Source: Aurantiacibacter rhizosphaerae (GTDB lineage: Bacteria > Pseudomonadota > Alphaproteobacteria > Sphingomonadales > Sphingomonadaceae). From it: a stretch of DNA of 64,000 bases. A program made the position numbers and the translations under genes. This document shows positions 36,531 to 44,143 of this stretch, in pieces; positions within the stretch are counted from its first letter, which is position 1, and each line of letters starts with the position of its first letter. Below the pieces are notes generated by a model. The model saw nothing but the letters and a program-made list of their open reading frames with translations. It made no database searches and had not been told where the DNA came from. Where the stretch lies: positions 558,001-622,000 of the forward strand of contig NZ_WUBR01000002.1 in NCBI RefSeq assembly GCF_009807005.1, written 5' to 3'.

Positions 36531-36558
36531 TTGAAACATCGGCGGACAGGACTATCTT
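36531..36558 (+). promoter_or_regulatory. predicted promoter of the candidate small RNA
   Basis: TTGAAA (36531-36536) and TATCTT (36553-36558) are separated by 16 bases, giving an expected start near 36565. It follows one terminator and precedes another with no gene between. Confidence 0.4.
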
Positions 36559-36564
36559 TGATTT

Positions 36565-36666
36565 GTCCGGCCGGCTCCCCTCATGGCTGTGTCGGATAGG
36601 TGCGCCACGGCGCGCCTCCTCCCTGAACCTTGGCCGCCTCGTGCTTCATGCACGGGGCGGTTTTTT
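36565..36666 (+). ncRNA. candidate small RNA with C-rich anti-Shine-Dalgarno loops
   Basis: About 100 bases run from the predicted promoter to a strong terminator. It holds a stem AGGTGCGC-CACG-GCGCGCCT (36598-36617) and a terminator stem CCGCCTCGTGC/GCACGGGGCGG (36634-36660) followed by six T. Two C-rich segments, CTCCCCTC (36575-36582) and CCTCCTCCCT (36615-36624), are at least partly unpaired. Alphaproteobacterial trans-acting small RNAs often expose such CU-rich motifs to block ribosome-binding sites. There is no open frame of useful length. I do not recognise a named family. Confidence 0.5.
36634..36666 (+). terminator. intrinsic terminator, plus strand
   Basis: An 11-bp stem (36634-36644 with 36650-36660, one G-U pair) with a TTCAT loop precedes TTTTTT. 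On the minus strand no T run follows, so it does not serve the amidohydrolase gene; it points to a plus-strand transcript starting after the SapC terminator. Confidence 0.85.
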
Positions 36667-36671
36667 CATGG

Positions 36672-37619
36672 CTATTCGGCCGCCTGGGAGAAGCCTCTTG
36701 CGTTGCTTTCAACCGCGCTGGCCAGCCGTAGGACAAGCCCCGTCACCAGCTCTGCCACATCGTCCAGCCCCTCACCCGGCTCCCGCAATTGCGGGTCCAG
36801 ATAAATGGCGCGGCATATCTCCAGCTGAATCGCAGAAAGACCCCTGGCCGGGGCGCCGTGGCGATCCAGCACATAGCCGCCGGCATAGGGCCGATTATGC
36901 GCGGCGCGTGCGCCCTTTATCTCGAAATGGTCCAGCGCGATGCTGGCAAGGTGCCCTTCGCAAGAGGCACCGAATCGATCGCCCACAACAAAATCCACTG
37001 CGGCCCCCACGCCCGCCTTCGGGCCAAGCGGCGGCATCGAATGCAGGTCCAGCAGCAGCGCCGCGCCCCAGCGATCCCGCACGTGTTCAAGCGTTTGCGA
37101 TAGCGCCAGATGATAGGGTGCATGCACCTCCTCTATCCGGCGGGAGAGATCGGCAGCGGGCAGGCGCTGGCGCCACAGTTCTCCCAATCCGGGCAGGCGG
37201 CGCGGGACAAGGCCCAGGCCGCTGCGCGAACGGCGGCCCGCAGCGAGGCGCGATCGCACATAGCCGCTGCGCGGACCGGAAATCATTTCCCAGTCTATGT
37301 CTTCCGGCGAACGGTTGAGATCGATCATCGCGCGTGGTGCGTTGGCGACAAGCAGCGCCGCGCCCGTTGCATCGGCCACCTTGCGCGCCACCAGATCGAC
37401 ATAGCGATCCTCAAGTCGCGGCGCAGCTTCGCCCGGATGACGCATGCGGTTCACCAGGCTGGCCGGATATTCGCGCCCGGCGTGGGGTACTGCGATCAAT
37501 ATGGGGATGGCGGAGGTTTTCTGACGATGCAGCACATAGGCCGGCTGCCCCTCCCCACCCGGAATGGAACCGCCGGTGATCGCCTGCGAATCAGGCGAAG
37601 CTGTTTCGCGCTCGCTCAT
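36672..37619 (-). CDS. N-formylglutamate amidohydrolase family protein
   Basis: 315 residues with the family features IPILIAVPHAGREYPASL (metal-binding His), LEDRYVDLVA, NAPRAMIDLNRSPEDIDW, LLLDLHSMPP and LSAIQLEICRAIYLD. In the classical pathway the enzyme hydrolyses N-formylglutamate at the end of histidine degradation; no other hut gene is nearby, so a different N-formyl or amide substrate is possible. It is divergent from the CpdR-like gene. Confidence 0.85.
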   Translation of the reverse strand: MSERETASPDSQAITGGSIPGGEGQPAYVLHRQKTSAIPILIAVPHAGREYPASLVNRMRHPGEAAPRLEDRYVDLVARKVADATGAALLVANAPRAMIDLNRSPEDIDWEMISGPRSGYVRSRLAAGRRSRSGLGLVPRRLPGLGELWRQRLPAADLSRRIEEVHAPYHLALSQTLEHVRDRWGAALLLDLHSMPPLGPKAGVGAAVDFVVGDRFGASCEGHLASIALDHFEIKGARAAHNRPYAGGYVLDRHGAPARGLSAIQLEICRAIYLDPQLREPGEGLDDVAELVTGLVLRLASAVESNARGFSQAAE

Positions 37620-37760
37620 CGCAGCCTGTGCTGGCCGCGAACCATCCCCATGTCAAAGACATGCTGTCCCAATGCTGGGCAGGTCGGGATCGGAGGCAGA
37701 TTTTTAACGCAGATGTGCCTAGAGCCTTTCTCACACGCAATCACTGGAAGAGACGAGCGC

Positions 37761-38135
37761 ATGATCCGTATCCTGCTGGCAGAAGACGATAATGCGATGC
37801 GCACCTACCTTACAAGGGCGCTCGAAAAGGCAGGCTATTCGGTCATGGCAGTATCCTGTGGCACGGAGGCGATCCCGCTGCTGGAAACGGAGATCTACGA
37901 CCTCCTGCTTTCCGATATCGTCATGCCGGAGATGGACGGGATCGAACTGGCCCAGCGTTGCAATGATCTGAGCCCGTCGACCAAGGTGATGTTCATCACA
38001 GGTTTCGCGGCCGTGGCCCTTCGGGCAAACCGCGATGCGCCCCATGCAAAGATGCTGTCAAAGCCCTTCCACCTGAAGGACCTGGTGATGGAAGTGGAAC
38101 GCGTTTTCGAAGATAGCGCAGCGGTATCCGTCTAA
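37761..38135 (+). CDS. cpdR: CpdR-like single-domain response regulator
   Basis: 124 residues, a receiver domain only. It shows the acidic pocket ILLAEDD (Asp9, Asp10), phosphoacceptor Asp52 in LLLSDIVMPEMDG, Thr80 in MFITGF and Lys101 in LSKPF. The closest pattern is CpdR of Caulobacter, which when unphosphorylated directs ClpXP to cell-cycle substrates and is controlled by the CckA-ChpT relay. ATG 37761 is preferred; the much longer open frame upstream is out of context. Confidence 0.85.
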   Translation: MIRILLAEDDNAMRTYLTRALEKAGYSVMAVSCGTEAIPLLETEIYDLLLSDIVMPEMDGIELAQRCNDLSPSTKVMFITGFAAVALRANRDAPHAKMLSKPFHLKDLVMEVERVFEDSAAVSV

Positions 38136-38165
38136 GGGGTTTTTCACCTCCTTTGAAACGACCTC

Positions 38166-38194
38166 TTGCGAAACGATTGGGGCGGCGCTAGATG
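38166..38194 (+). promoter_or_regulatory. predicted promoter of tRNA-Val
   Basis: TTGCGA (38166-38171) and TAGATG (38189-38194) are separated by 17 bases, 45 bases before the tRNA 5' end. The -10 is imperfect. Confidence 0.4.
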
Positions 38195-38239
38195 GCCCGC
38201 CTGCCGTCACTATGTTGATGGCACATCGGCGAATGGTGC

Positions 38240-38314
38240 GGGCGTATAGCTCAGTGGTAGAGCACTATGTTGACATCGTAGGGGTCGCAAGTTCAATCCT
38301 TGCTACGCCCACCA
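38240..38314 (+). tRNA. tRNA-Val(GAC)
   Basis: A full cloverleaf can be drawn: acceptor GGGCGTA/TACGCCC, D stem GCTC/GAGC, anticodon stem CTATG/CGTAG with loop TTGACAT (anticodon GAC), T stem GCAAG/CTTGC with loop TTCAATC. The 3' CCA is encoded. The leader GCGAATGGT (38229-38237) is complementary to ACCATTCGC (38311-38319), so the precursor may have an extended stem that pairs the CCA end. Confidence 0.95.
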
Positions 38315-38350
38315 TTCGCGAAAAACCCGGCTCCACCCTCTGATTTGCGT

Positions 38351-38788
38351 CTAACCGTCCCGCTTCGCCAGATGCTGGCGAGACATCGCCTCGATCGTTT
38401 CCAGCTCGGTGATGGTCTGCTCGATCGCCTCGCGCTGATGGCGAAGTTCTGCCAGGCGTTCCTGCGTCGCTTCCAACATCAGCTTTGCCTGCACCACCTG
38501 ATCGGGATCGTGATCGTACAGGCTGAGGAATTCGCCAATTTCCCTAATGCTAAAGCCAAGCCGCTTTCCACGCAGAATCAGTTGCATCCGGCCCATCTCG
38601 CGACGCGAATAGACGCGCATGGATCCCACGCGCTTTGGCTGGATCAGGCCCTTGTCCTCGTAGAACCGCAAAGTCCTTTGCGTCACGCCCAGCGCCTCTG
38701 ATGCCTGTGCGATACTTTTCAGATCGCCCTGCTTCATATCCTCGAAGCCAGGCATCGCGCCCAGATCGCTGGTTTCCTGCTCGCTCAT
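38351..38788 (-). CDS. MerR-family transcriptional regulator
   Basis: 145 residues. The winged helix-turn-helix lies at ~24-90 (SIAQASEALGVTQRTLRFYEDKGLIQPKR, then VYSRREMGRMQLILRGKRLGFSIREIGEFL), followed by a dimer coiled coil to the C terminus. There are no cysteines for metal sensing, so it is more like the LiuR-type regulators that respond to acyl-CoA than the metal sensors. It overlaps the end of the fadD gene by four bases (ATGA) and probably controls the divergent promoters at 40.5 kb. Confidence 0.9.
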   Translation of the reverse strand: MSEQETSDLGAMPGFEDMKQGDLKSIAQASEALGVTQRTLRFYEDKGLIQPKRVGSMRVYSRREMGRMQLILRGKRLGFSIREIGEFLSLYDHDPDQVVQAKLMLEATQERLAELRHQREAIEQTITELETIEAMSRQHLAKRDG

Positions 38789-40509
38789 GTCGTTCCCTCG
38801 GCAGGCAAGTTAGCCTTTGCCGCTTCAGCCTTGGCTTTTTCTTCGGCCACCAGCTGCTTTTTCTCAAGCTTGCCGACCAGGGTTTTCGGCAGTTCATCGC
38901 GAAATTCGTAGGCATCGGGCATTTCGATGGGGTTGAGCCGCATCTTCAGAAACGCTTCCAACTGGCCAGCGTCCAGCTCTTCCCCTTCGTGCAAGGCAAT
39001 AAACAGCTTTGGCGCTTCACCGCGATAGTCATCGGGAATGCCGATAGCGACAGCCTCCTTCACGGCGGGATGCTGGTAGGCCGCATCCTCGATTGCGCGC
39101 GGATAGACGTTGTAACCGCTGCACAGGATCAGGTCCTTGATCCGGTCCACGATGAACAGATATCCGTCCTCGTCCAGGTAGCCGATGTCGCCCGTGCGCA
39201 GCGCGCCGTCGATAAAGGTTTCCTCGGTCGCGCCGGGACGGTTCCAATAGCCCTTCATCAACTGTGGCCCACGCGCGCAAATCTCGCCCCGCTCTCCCTG
39301 CGGCATGAACTGGCCAGTCTCCGGATCGCGGATTTCCAGCACCGTATGCGGGAATGCCGGGCCAGCGGAATTTTCCTTCACCGGCTGACGGCCCAGCAGG
39401 GGATTGCTGGTGATGATTGGCGATGCCTCCGTCAGGCCATATCCCTCCGAAACAGGAGAACCCGTGCGCTCCTCATACTGCTTGCGCACGTCCAGCGGCA
39501 GCGGCGCGCCGCCCGATATGCTGGTGCGCACGGTACGCAGATCCGGCACCTTGTCATCGGGCAAGGACCCCAGCGCGTTATAGATAGTGGGAACACCGAA
39601 CATCTGGGTGGGCGGCTTGCGTTTGATGGTGGCCAGCACCTCGTCCATTTCGAAGCGCGGCAGCAGCACCAGTTCGGCCGCGATTTCAACGCCGAAATTC
39701 AGCACGCATGTCAGCGCGAAGACGTGGAACAGCGGCAGTACGCCCAGCGTGCGCTCTTGCTGATCGCGTTCTTCGCCGATGTGCAGCAGCATTTGGGCAG
39801 AGTTCGCGGCGAGGCTGGCGTGCGTTAGCATGGCACCCTTTGGCCTCCCGGTCGTTCCACCAGTATATTGCAGGACTGCAACGTCATGCGGATCCTGCTG
39901 AACCGGGCGGAGAGAGGCCTTGTGAGCGGCAATATCGCTATAATCGGAATAGGTAATTCCGGATCGCTTGTTGGCGAGCGAGGACCGCTTGAGCGTGCGC
40001 AGCCCCACGCTTTTCCAGAACGGCAGCACATCCGCCATGGAGCAAAGCACCACGCGTTCCATCGCGCTGCCTTCAGCGCCCCACGCCGCCGCAACCTTGC
40101 AATGCAGCAGTTCCAGATCCGGCACGGCAACCATCTTGGCGCCGGAATTGGTGATGAGAAATTCAACCTCGCTATCGGAATACAGCGGGTTCAGCTGCAC
40201 CACCACGCCGCCTGCGCGCAGCACGGCGTAATACAGGATCACCGAATAAGGCGTGTTGGGCAGGCACAGGCCAAACCTGTCATCCTTTTCCAGCCCCAGC
40301 GCCTGCAGCCCTGCGGCGACTCGATCAACCTCCCGCCCCAGATCGCCATAGGTCCACTCGCGCCCCAGAAAATCGATCGCGACGTGATCGGGATAAAGGG
40401 TTGTCGCACGATCAAAGCTCTCGGTCAGCAGCCGCGGGCGAATGTTCCCCTCGGCGTCCAGTATCCTGGAGGGATCGAGCGGGTGGGATGTAACCTCCGC
40501 CTCAATCAT
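38785..40509 (-). CDS. fadD: long-chain fatty acid-CoA ligase
   Basis: 574 residues of the acyl-adenylating enzyme family. The AMP-binding P-loop is VLQYTGGTTGRPKGAMLTH; the hinge region is VDRIKDLILCSGYNVYPRAIEDA; the catalytic lysine is in LPKTLVGKLEKKQL. It activates fatty acids to acyl-CoA at the inner face of the membrane for beta-oxidation. An AAGGA site precedes the ATG. It is cotranscribed with the MerR gene and divergent from the thiolase gene. Confidence 0.94.
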   Translation of the reverse strand: MIEAEVTSHPLDPSRILDAEGNIRPRLLTESFDRATTLYPDHVAIDFLGREWTYGDLGREVDRVAAGLQALGLEKDDRFGLCLPNTPYSVILYYAVLRAGGVVVQLNPLYSDSEVEFLITNSGAKMVAVPDLELLHCKVAAAWGAEGSAMERVVLCSMADVLPFWKSVGLRTLKRSSLANKRSGITYSDYSDIAAHKASLRPVQQDPHDVAVLQYTGGTTGRPKGAMLTHASLAANSAQMLLHIGEERDQQERTLGVLPLFHVFALTCVLNFGVEIAAELVLLPRFEMDEVLATIKRKPPTQMFGVPTIYNALGSLPDDKVPDLRTVRTSISGGAPLPLDVRKQYEERTGSPVSEGYGLTEASPIITSNPLLGRQPVKENSAGPAFPHTVLEIRDPETGQFMPQGERGEICARGPQLMKGYWNRPGATEETFIDGALRTGDIGYLDEDGYLFIVDRIKDLILCSGYNVYPRAIEDAAYQHPAVKEAVAIGIPDDYRGEAPKLFIALHEGEELDAGQLEAFLKMRLNPIEMPDAYEFRDELPKTLVGKLEKKQLVAEEKAKAEAAKANLPAEGTT

Positions 40510-40570
40510 CAGACATCCTTTCCATTTATTGCGCAGCTTATCGTGAAACTGCGCCTTGATTTGTTCTCGC

Positions 40571-40602
40571 TTGACGTATACGTCAGGCTATATACTTTAT
40601 CG
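40571..40602. promoter_or_regulatory. palindromic operator in the divergent fadD / thiolase promoter region
   Basis: TGACGTATACGTCA (40572-40585) is a perfect 14-base palindrome. The plus-strand -35-like TTGACG (40571-40576) lies in it, with AT-rich -10 candidates just downstream (TATACT, TTTATC). A MerR-type regulator is encoded at the end of the divergent operon. MerR proteins usually bind palindromes of this kind between or over the promoter elements; I infer this is its site. Confidence 0.55.
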
Positions 40603-40655
40603 TAATCATTCGACGCAAAAGGTCAACGCGCGAATAAGAAAGGCAAACCAAAACC

Positions 40656-41792
40656 ATGAGTGATGTCGTCATTGCAGGATATGTCCGCTCCCCGTTCCAC
40701 CCCGCCTATCGCGGCGCGCTGGCCAAGGTTCGCCCCGATGATCTGGCCGCGAACACCATCAAGGGCCTGATCGAACGCACTGGCGTCAACGCCGAGGATA
40801 TCGAGGACGTGCTGCTCGGCTGCGCCTTCCCCGAAGGTGAGCAAGGCTTCAACATGGCGCGCCTGGTGGTGCTGCTGGCAGACCTGCCGCTGAGCATTGG
40901 CGGCATGACCATGAACCGCTTCTGCGGATCTTCCATGAGCGCGGTTCACTATGCCGCCGGCCAGATCGCCATGGGCGCTGGTGAAGTCTTCATCGCAGCG
41001 GGCGTCGAATCGATGAGCCGCGTTCCGATGACCGGTTTCAACCCCATGCCCAACCCCGAACTCGCCAAGCGCAGCGCCGCCTATGTCGGCATGGGCGATA
41101 CGGCAGAGAACGTCGCCAAGAAATACGAGCTGACGCGCGAGGCGCAGGAAGCTTTCGCCGTGAAGAGCCAGCAGAAAGCCGGCGAGGCCCTGAAGAAAGG
41201 CGCGTTCAAGGACGAGATCGTGCCCTACACCCTGCCCGATGGGACGGTGATCGATACAGACGGCACGCCGCGCCCTGAAACCACCGCCGAAGGTCTGGCT
41301 GGCCTGAAGCTGTCTTTTGACGAGAATGGCACGGTGACCGCCGGAACCGCCTCCCCCCTTACCGATGGCGCCGCCGCCCTGCTGGTGTGCAGCGCGGATT
41401 ACGCCGCGAAGAACGGCCTGAAAGTCATGGCCAAGGTGAAGAGTATGGCGATTTCCGGCTGCGCGCCGGAGATCATGGGCATCGGCCCGGTCGAATCCTC
41501 GAAAAAGGCGATGCAGCGCGCTGGCCTGACCATCGACGATATCGATGTGATCGAACTGAACGAAGCCTTCTCCAGCCAGTCTCTGGCGAGCATCGCGGAC
41601 CTCGGCATCGACGAGAGCAAGATCAACCTTGATGGCGGCGCGATTGCCATTGGCCATCCGCTGGGCGCCACGGGCGCGCGCATCGTGGGCAAGGCGGCCA
41701 GCCTGCTGCAACGCGAAGGCAAGAAATACGCCCTCGTCACCCAGTGCATTGGTGGCGGCCAGGGCATCGCAACTGTGCTGGAGACCGCATAA
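40656..41792 (+). CDS. fadA: acetyl-CoA acyltransferase (3-ketoacyl-CoA thiolase)
   Basis: 378 residues with the thiolase catalytic set: nucleophile Cys in NRFCGSSMSA (about residue 89), GGAIAIGHPLGATGAR with the active-site His, and CIGGGQGIA with the second Cys. It cleaves 3-ketoacyl-CoA at the end of the beta-oxidation cycle. The stop TAA overlaps the next ATG by one base. It is the first gene of the seven-gene run. Confidence 0.94.
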   Translation: MSDVVIAGYVRSPFHPAYRGALAKVRPDDLAANTIKGLIERTGVNAEDIEDVLLGCAFPEGEQGFNMARLVVLLADLPLSIGGMTMNRFCGSSMSAVHYAAGQIAMGAGEVFIAAGVESMSRVPMTGFNPMPNPELAKRSAAYVGMGDTAENVAKKYELTREAQEAFAVKSQQKAGEALKKGAFKDEIVPYTLPDGTVIDTDGTPRPETTAEGLAGLKLSFDENGTVTAGTASPLTDGAAALLVCSADYAAKNGLKVMAKVKSMAISGCAPEIMGIGPVESSKKAMQRAGLTIDDIDVIELNEAFSSQSLASIADLGIDESKINLDGGAIAIGHPLGATGARIVGKAASLLQREGKKYALVTQCIGGGQGIATVLETA

Positions 41793-44125
41793 TGGCTGAC
41801 GGAACCATCAAGAAAGTCTGCGTGATCGGCGCTGGCACGATGGGTGCCGGTATCGCCGCCCAGATCGCCAATGCCGGTGTGCCCGTACTGCTGCTGGATA
41901 TCGTCCCCAAGGACGGCGACAACCGCAACGCCATTGCCGAAGGCGCGGTGAAGAAAATGCTGAAGACCGACCCTGCGCCCTTTATGGGCAAGCGGGCGGC
42001 CAAGCTGGTGGAAACCGGCAATATCGAGGATCATCTCGGCAAGGTTGCAGAGTGTGACTGGGTGGTGGAAGCCATCATCGAACGGCTCGACATCAAACAG
42101 AACCTCTATGCCAAGCTGGAAGAAGTGCGCAAAGCCGGCACTGCCGTATCCTCCAACACCTCCACGATCCCGCTGGAAAATCTGACCGATGGCCGGTCCG
42201 ATGAGTTCAAGCAGGATTTCCTGATCACCCACTTCTTCAATCCGCCGCGCTACATGCGCCTGATCGAACTGGTGGCAGGGCCCAAGACCAATCCTGATAC
42301 GCTGGAAATGGTTCGCGAATTCGTGGATCGCAAGCTGGGCAAGACCCCGGTGGATGCCGAGGATTCTCCCGGCTTCATCGCCAACCGCATCGGCACCTTC
42401 TGGATACAGCAGGCGGTAAATTCTGCCTTCGACATGGGCATGACCGTGGAAGAGGTGGACGAGATCGGCGGCAGGCCGATGGGCGTGCCCAAGACCGGTA
42501 TCTTCGGCCTGATCGACCTGATCGGCATCGACCTGATGCCGCATCTTATGAAATCCCTCACCAGCACCCTGCCCAAGGATGACTGGTATCAGAAGATCGC
42601 CCGCAGCGAATCCCTGATCGAGGAGATGATCGAAAGCGGTTACACCGGTCGCAAGGGCAAGGGCGGCTTCTACACGCTGCAAAAGGGTGAAGACGGTTCG
42701 CGCACTAAAATGGCGAAGGACTTGAAGTCCGGCGAATATCGCGCCGCGGCGCGACCCGGCCTGGTGCGTGGCTCCGCTGCCAAGGGTGATCTGGGCAAGC
42801 TGATTTCCCTGCCCGGCAAGACCGGCGAATTCGCCTGGGCCGTGCTTGGCCCCACCCTGTCATACGCCGCCAGCATCGTGCCTGAAGCGACTGCCACTAT
42901 CACGGGCGTCGATGATGCCATGAAGCTGGGCTATAACTGGAAATTCGGCCCGTTCGAAATGATCGACAAGATCGGCGCGGCCAAGCTGGTTGAACGGCTT
43001 GAGGCAGACGACCTGCCGGTGCCCGAAATCCTGCGCATGGCGGGAGATCGCAGCTTCTATCGCGTGGAAAACGGCAAGCGTCAGTATCTGGGCACCGATG
43101 GCGAATATCACGATATCGTGCGTCCCGATGGCGTATTGATGCTGGCAGATATCAAGCTTTCTTCAGAGCCGCTAATTCGCAATGGCTCCGCTGCATTGTG
43201 GGACGTGGGCGATGGCGTTGTCGCGCTGGAATTTACCGGCAAGATGAATGCGCTGGACGAACAGGTGATGAAGCTGATCCAGAAGGCCATTCCGATGGTG
43301 AAGAAGGATTACAAGGCGCTGGTCGTTTACAACGAAGGCTCCAACTTCTCTGCCGGGGCCAATCTTGGCCTTGCACTGTTCGCACTCAACATCGCGGCAT
43401 GGGGCGAGGTGGAGAAGAGCATCAAGGGCGGGCAGGATGCCTACAAGGCCCTGAAATACGCGCCCTTCCCCGTGGTTTCCGCGCCGTTTGGCATGGCACT
43501 GGGTGGCGGGTGCGAGATCTGCCTCAACTCCGATGGCATACAGGCGCATGCCGAAACCTATATCGGCCTTGTCGAATGCGGTGTTGGCATCATCCCCGGC
43601 TGGGGTGGCTGCGGCGAGATGATTTCTCGCTGGGAAGAAAACCCCCGCCAGCCGAATGGCCCGATGCCGGCCGTGTCCAAGTCGTTCGAAATCATCTCCA
43701 CCGCCACGGTGGCGAAATCGGCGACGGAGGCGAAGGATTATGGCTTCCTGCGCCGTGACGATGGCATCAGCATGAACCGTGACCGCCTGCTGTACGATGC
43801 TAAGCAGCGTGCTCTGGCGTTGGTCGATGGTTATGAAGCTCCGGAGAAGCCGGAATATCGTCTGCCCGGCCCCACCGGCAAGGCGGCGCTGGATCTGGCC
43901 GTGGAGAGCTTCCACCGTCAGGGCAAGGCCACCGATCACGACGTTACCGTGGCGGGCGAGTTGGCCTATGTCCTGTCCGGCGGCGATACCGATATCACCG
44001 AAACGCTTACCGAAGCCGATATGCTGAAGCTGGAGCGGGAGGCGTTCATGCGCCTTGTCCGCAATCCGAAATCGCAGGCGCGGGTCGAGCATATGCTCGA
44101 AACCGGCAAGCCCCTTCGCAATTAA
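41792..44125 (+). CDS. fused 3-hydroxyacyl-CoA dehydrogenase / enoyl-CoA hydratase
   Basis: 777 residues. The N-terminal NAD-binding dehydrogenase starts VCVIGAGTMGAGIAAQIANAG and continues with HFFNPPRYMRLIELV and DSPGFIANRI. The C-terminal part (~470-700) is a crotonase-fold hydratase with NFSAGANLGLAL and FGMALGGGCEIC. The order dehydrogenase-hydratase is the reverse of E. coli FadB and FadJ and resembles Bacillus FadN. It carries out the second and third steps of beta-oxidation. Start ATG 41792 overlaps the thiolase stop. Confidence 0.92.
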   Translation: MADGTIKKVCVIGAGTMGAGIAAQIANAGVPVLLLDIVPKDGDNRNAIAEGAVKKMLKTDPAPFMGKRAAKLVETGNIEDHLGKVAECDWVVEAIIERLDIKQNLYAKLEEVRKAGTAVSSNTSTIPLENLTDGRSDEFKQDFLITHFFNPPRYMRLIELVAGPKTNPDTLEMVREFVDRKLGKTPVDAEDSPGFIANRIGTFWIQQAVNSAFDMGMTVEEVDEIGGRPMGVPKTGIFGLIDLIGIDLMPHLMKSLTSTLPKDDWYQKIARSESLIEEMIESGYTGRKGKGGFYTLQKGEDGSRTKMAKDLKSGEYRAAARPGLVRGSAAKGDLGKLISLPGKTGEFAWAVLGPTLSYAASIVPEATATITGVDDAMKLGYNWKFGPFEMIDKIGAAKLVERLEADDLPVPEILRMAGDRSFYRVENGKRQYLGTDGEYHDIVRPDGVLMLADIKLSSEPLIRNGSAALWDVGDGVVALEFTGKMNALDEQVMKLIQKAIPMVKKDYKALVVYNEGSNFSAGANLGLALFALNIAAWGEVEKSIKGGQDAYKALKYAPFPVVSAPFGMALGGGCEICLNSDGIQAHAETYIGLVECGVGIIPGWGGCGEMISRWEENPRQPNGPMPAVSKSFEIISTATVAKSATEAKDYGFLRRDDGISMNRDRLLYDAKQRALALVDGYEAPEKPEYRLPGPTGKAALDLAVESFHRQGKATDHDVTVAGELAYVLSGGDTDITETLTEADMLKLEREAFMRLVRNPKSQARVEHMLETGKPLRN

Positions 44126-44143
44126 TCAGAGAGGATTTGTCCA

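Noticed and set aside
38208..38273. The 11-base CACTATGTTGA occurring upstream of and within tRNA-Val
   Set aside because: No further tRNA similarity surrounds the upstream copy, so it is more likely chance than a tRNA fragment or attachment site.
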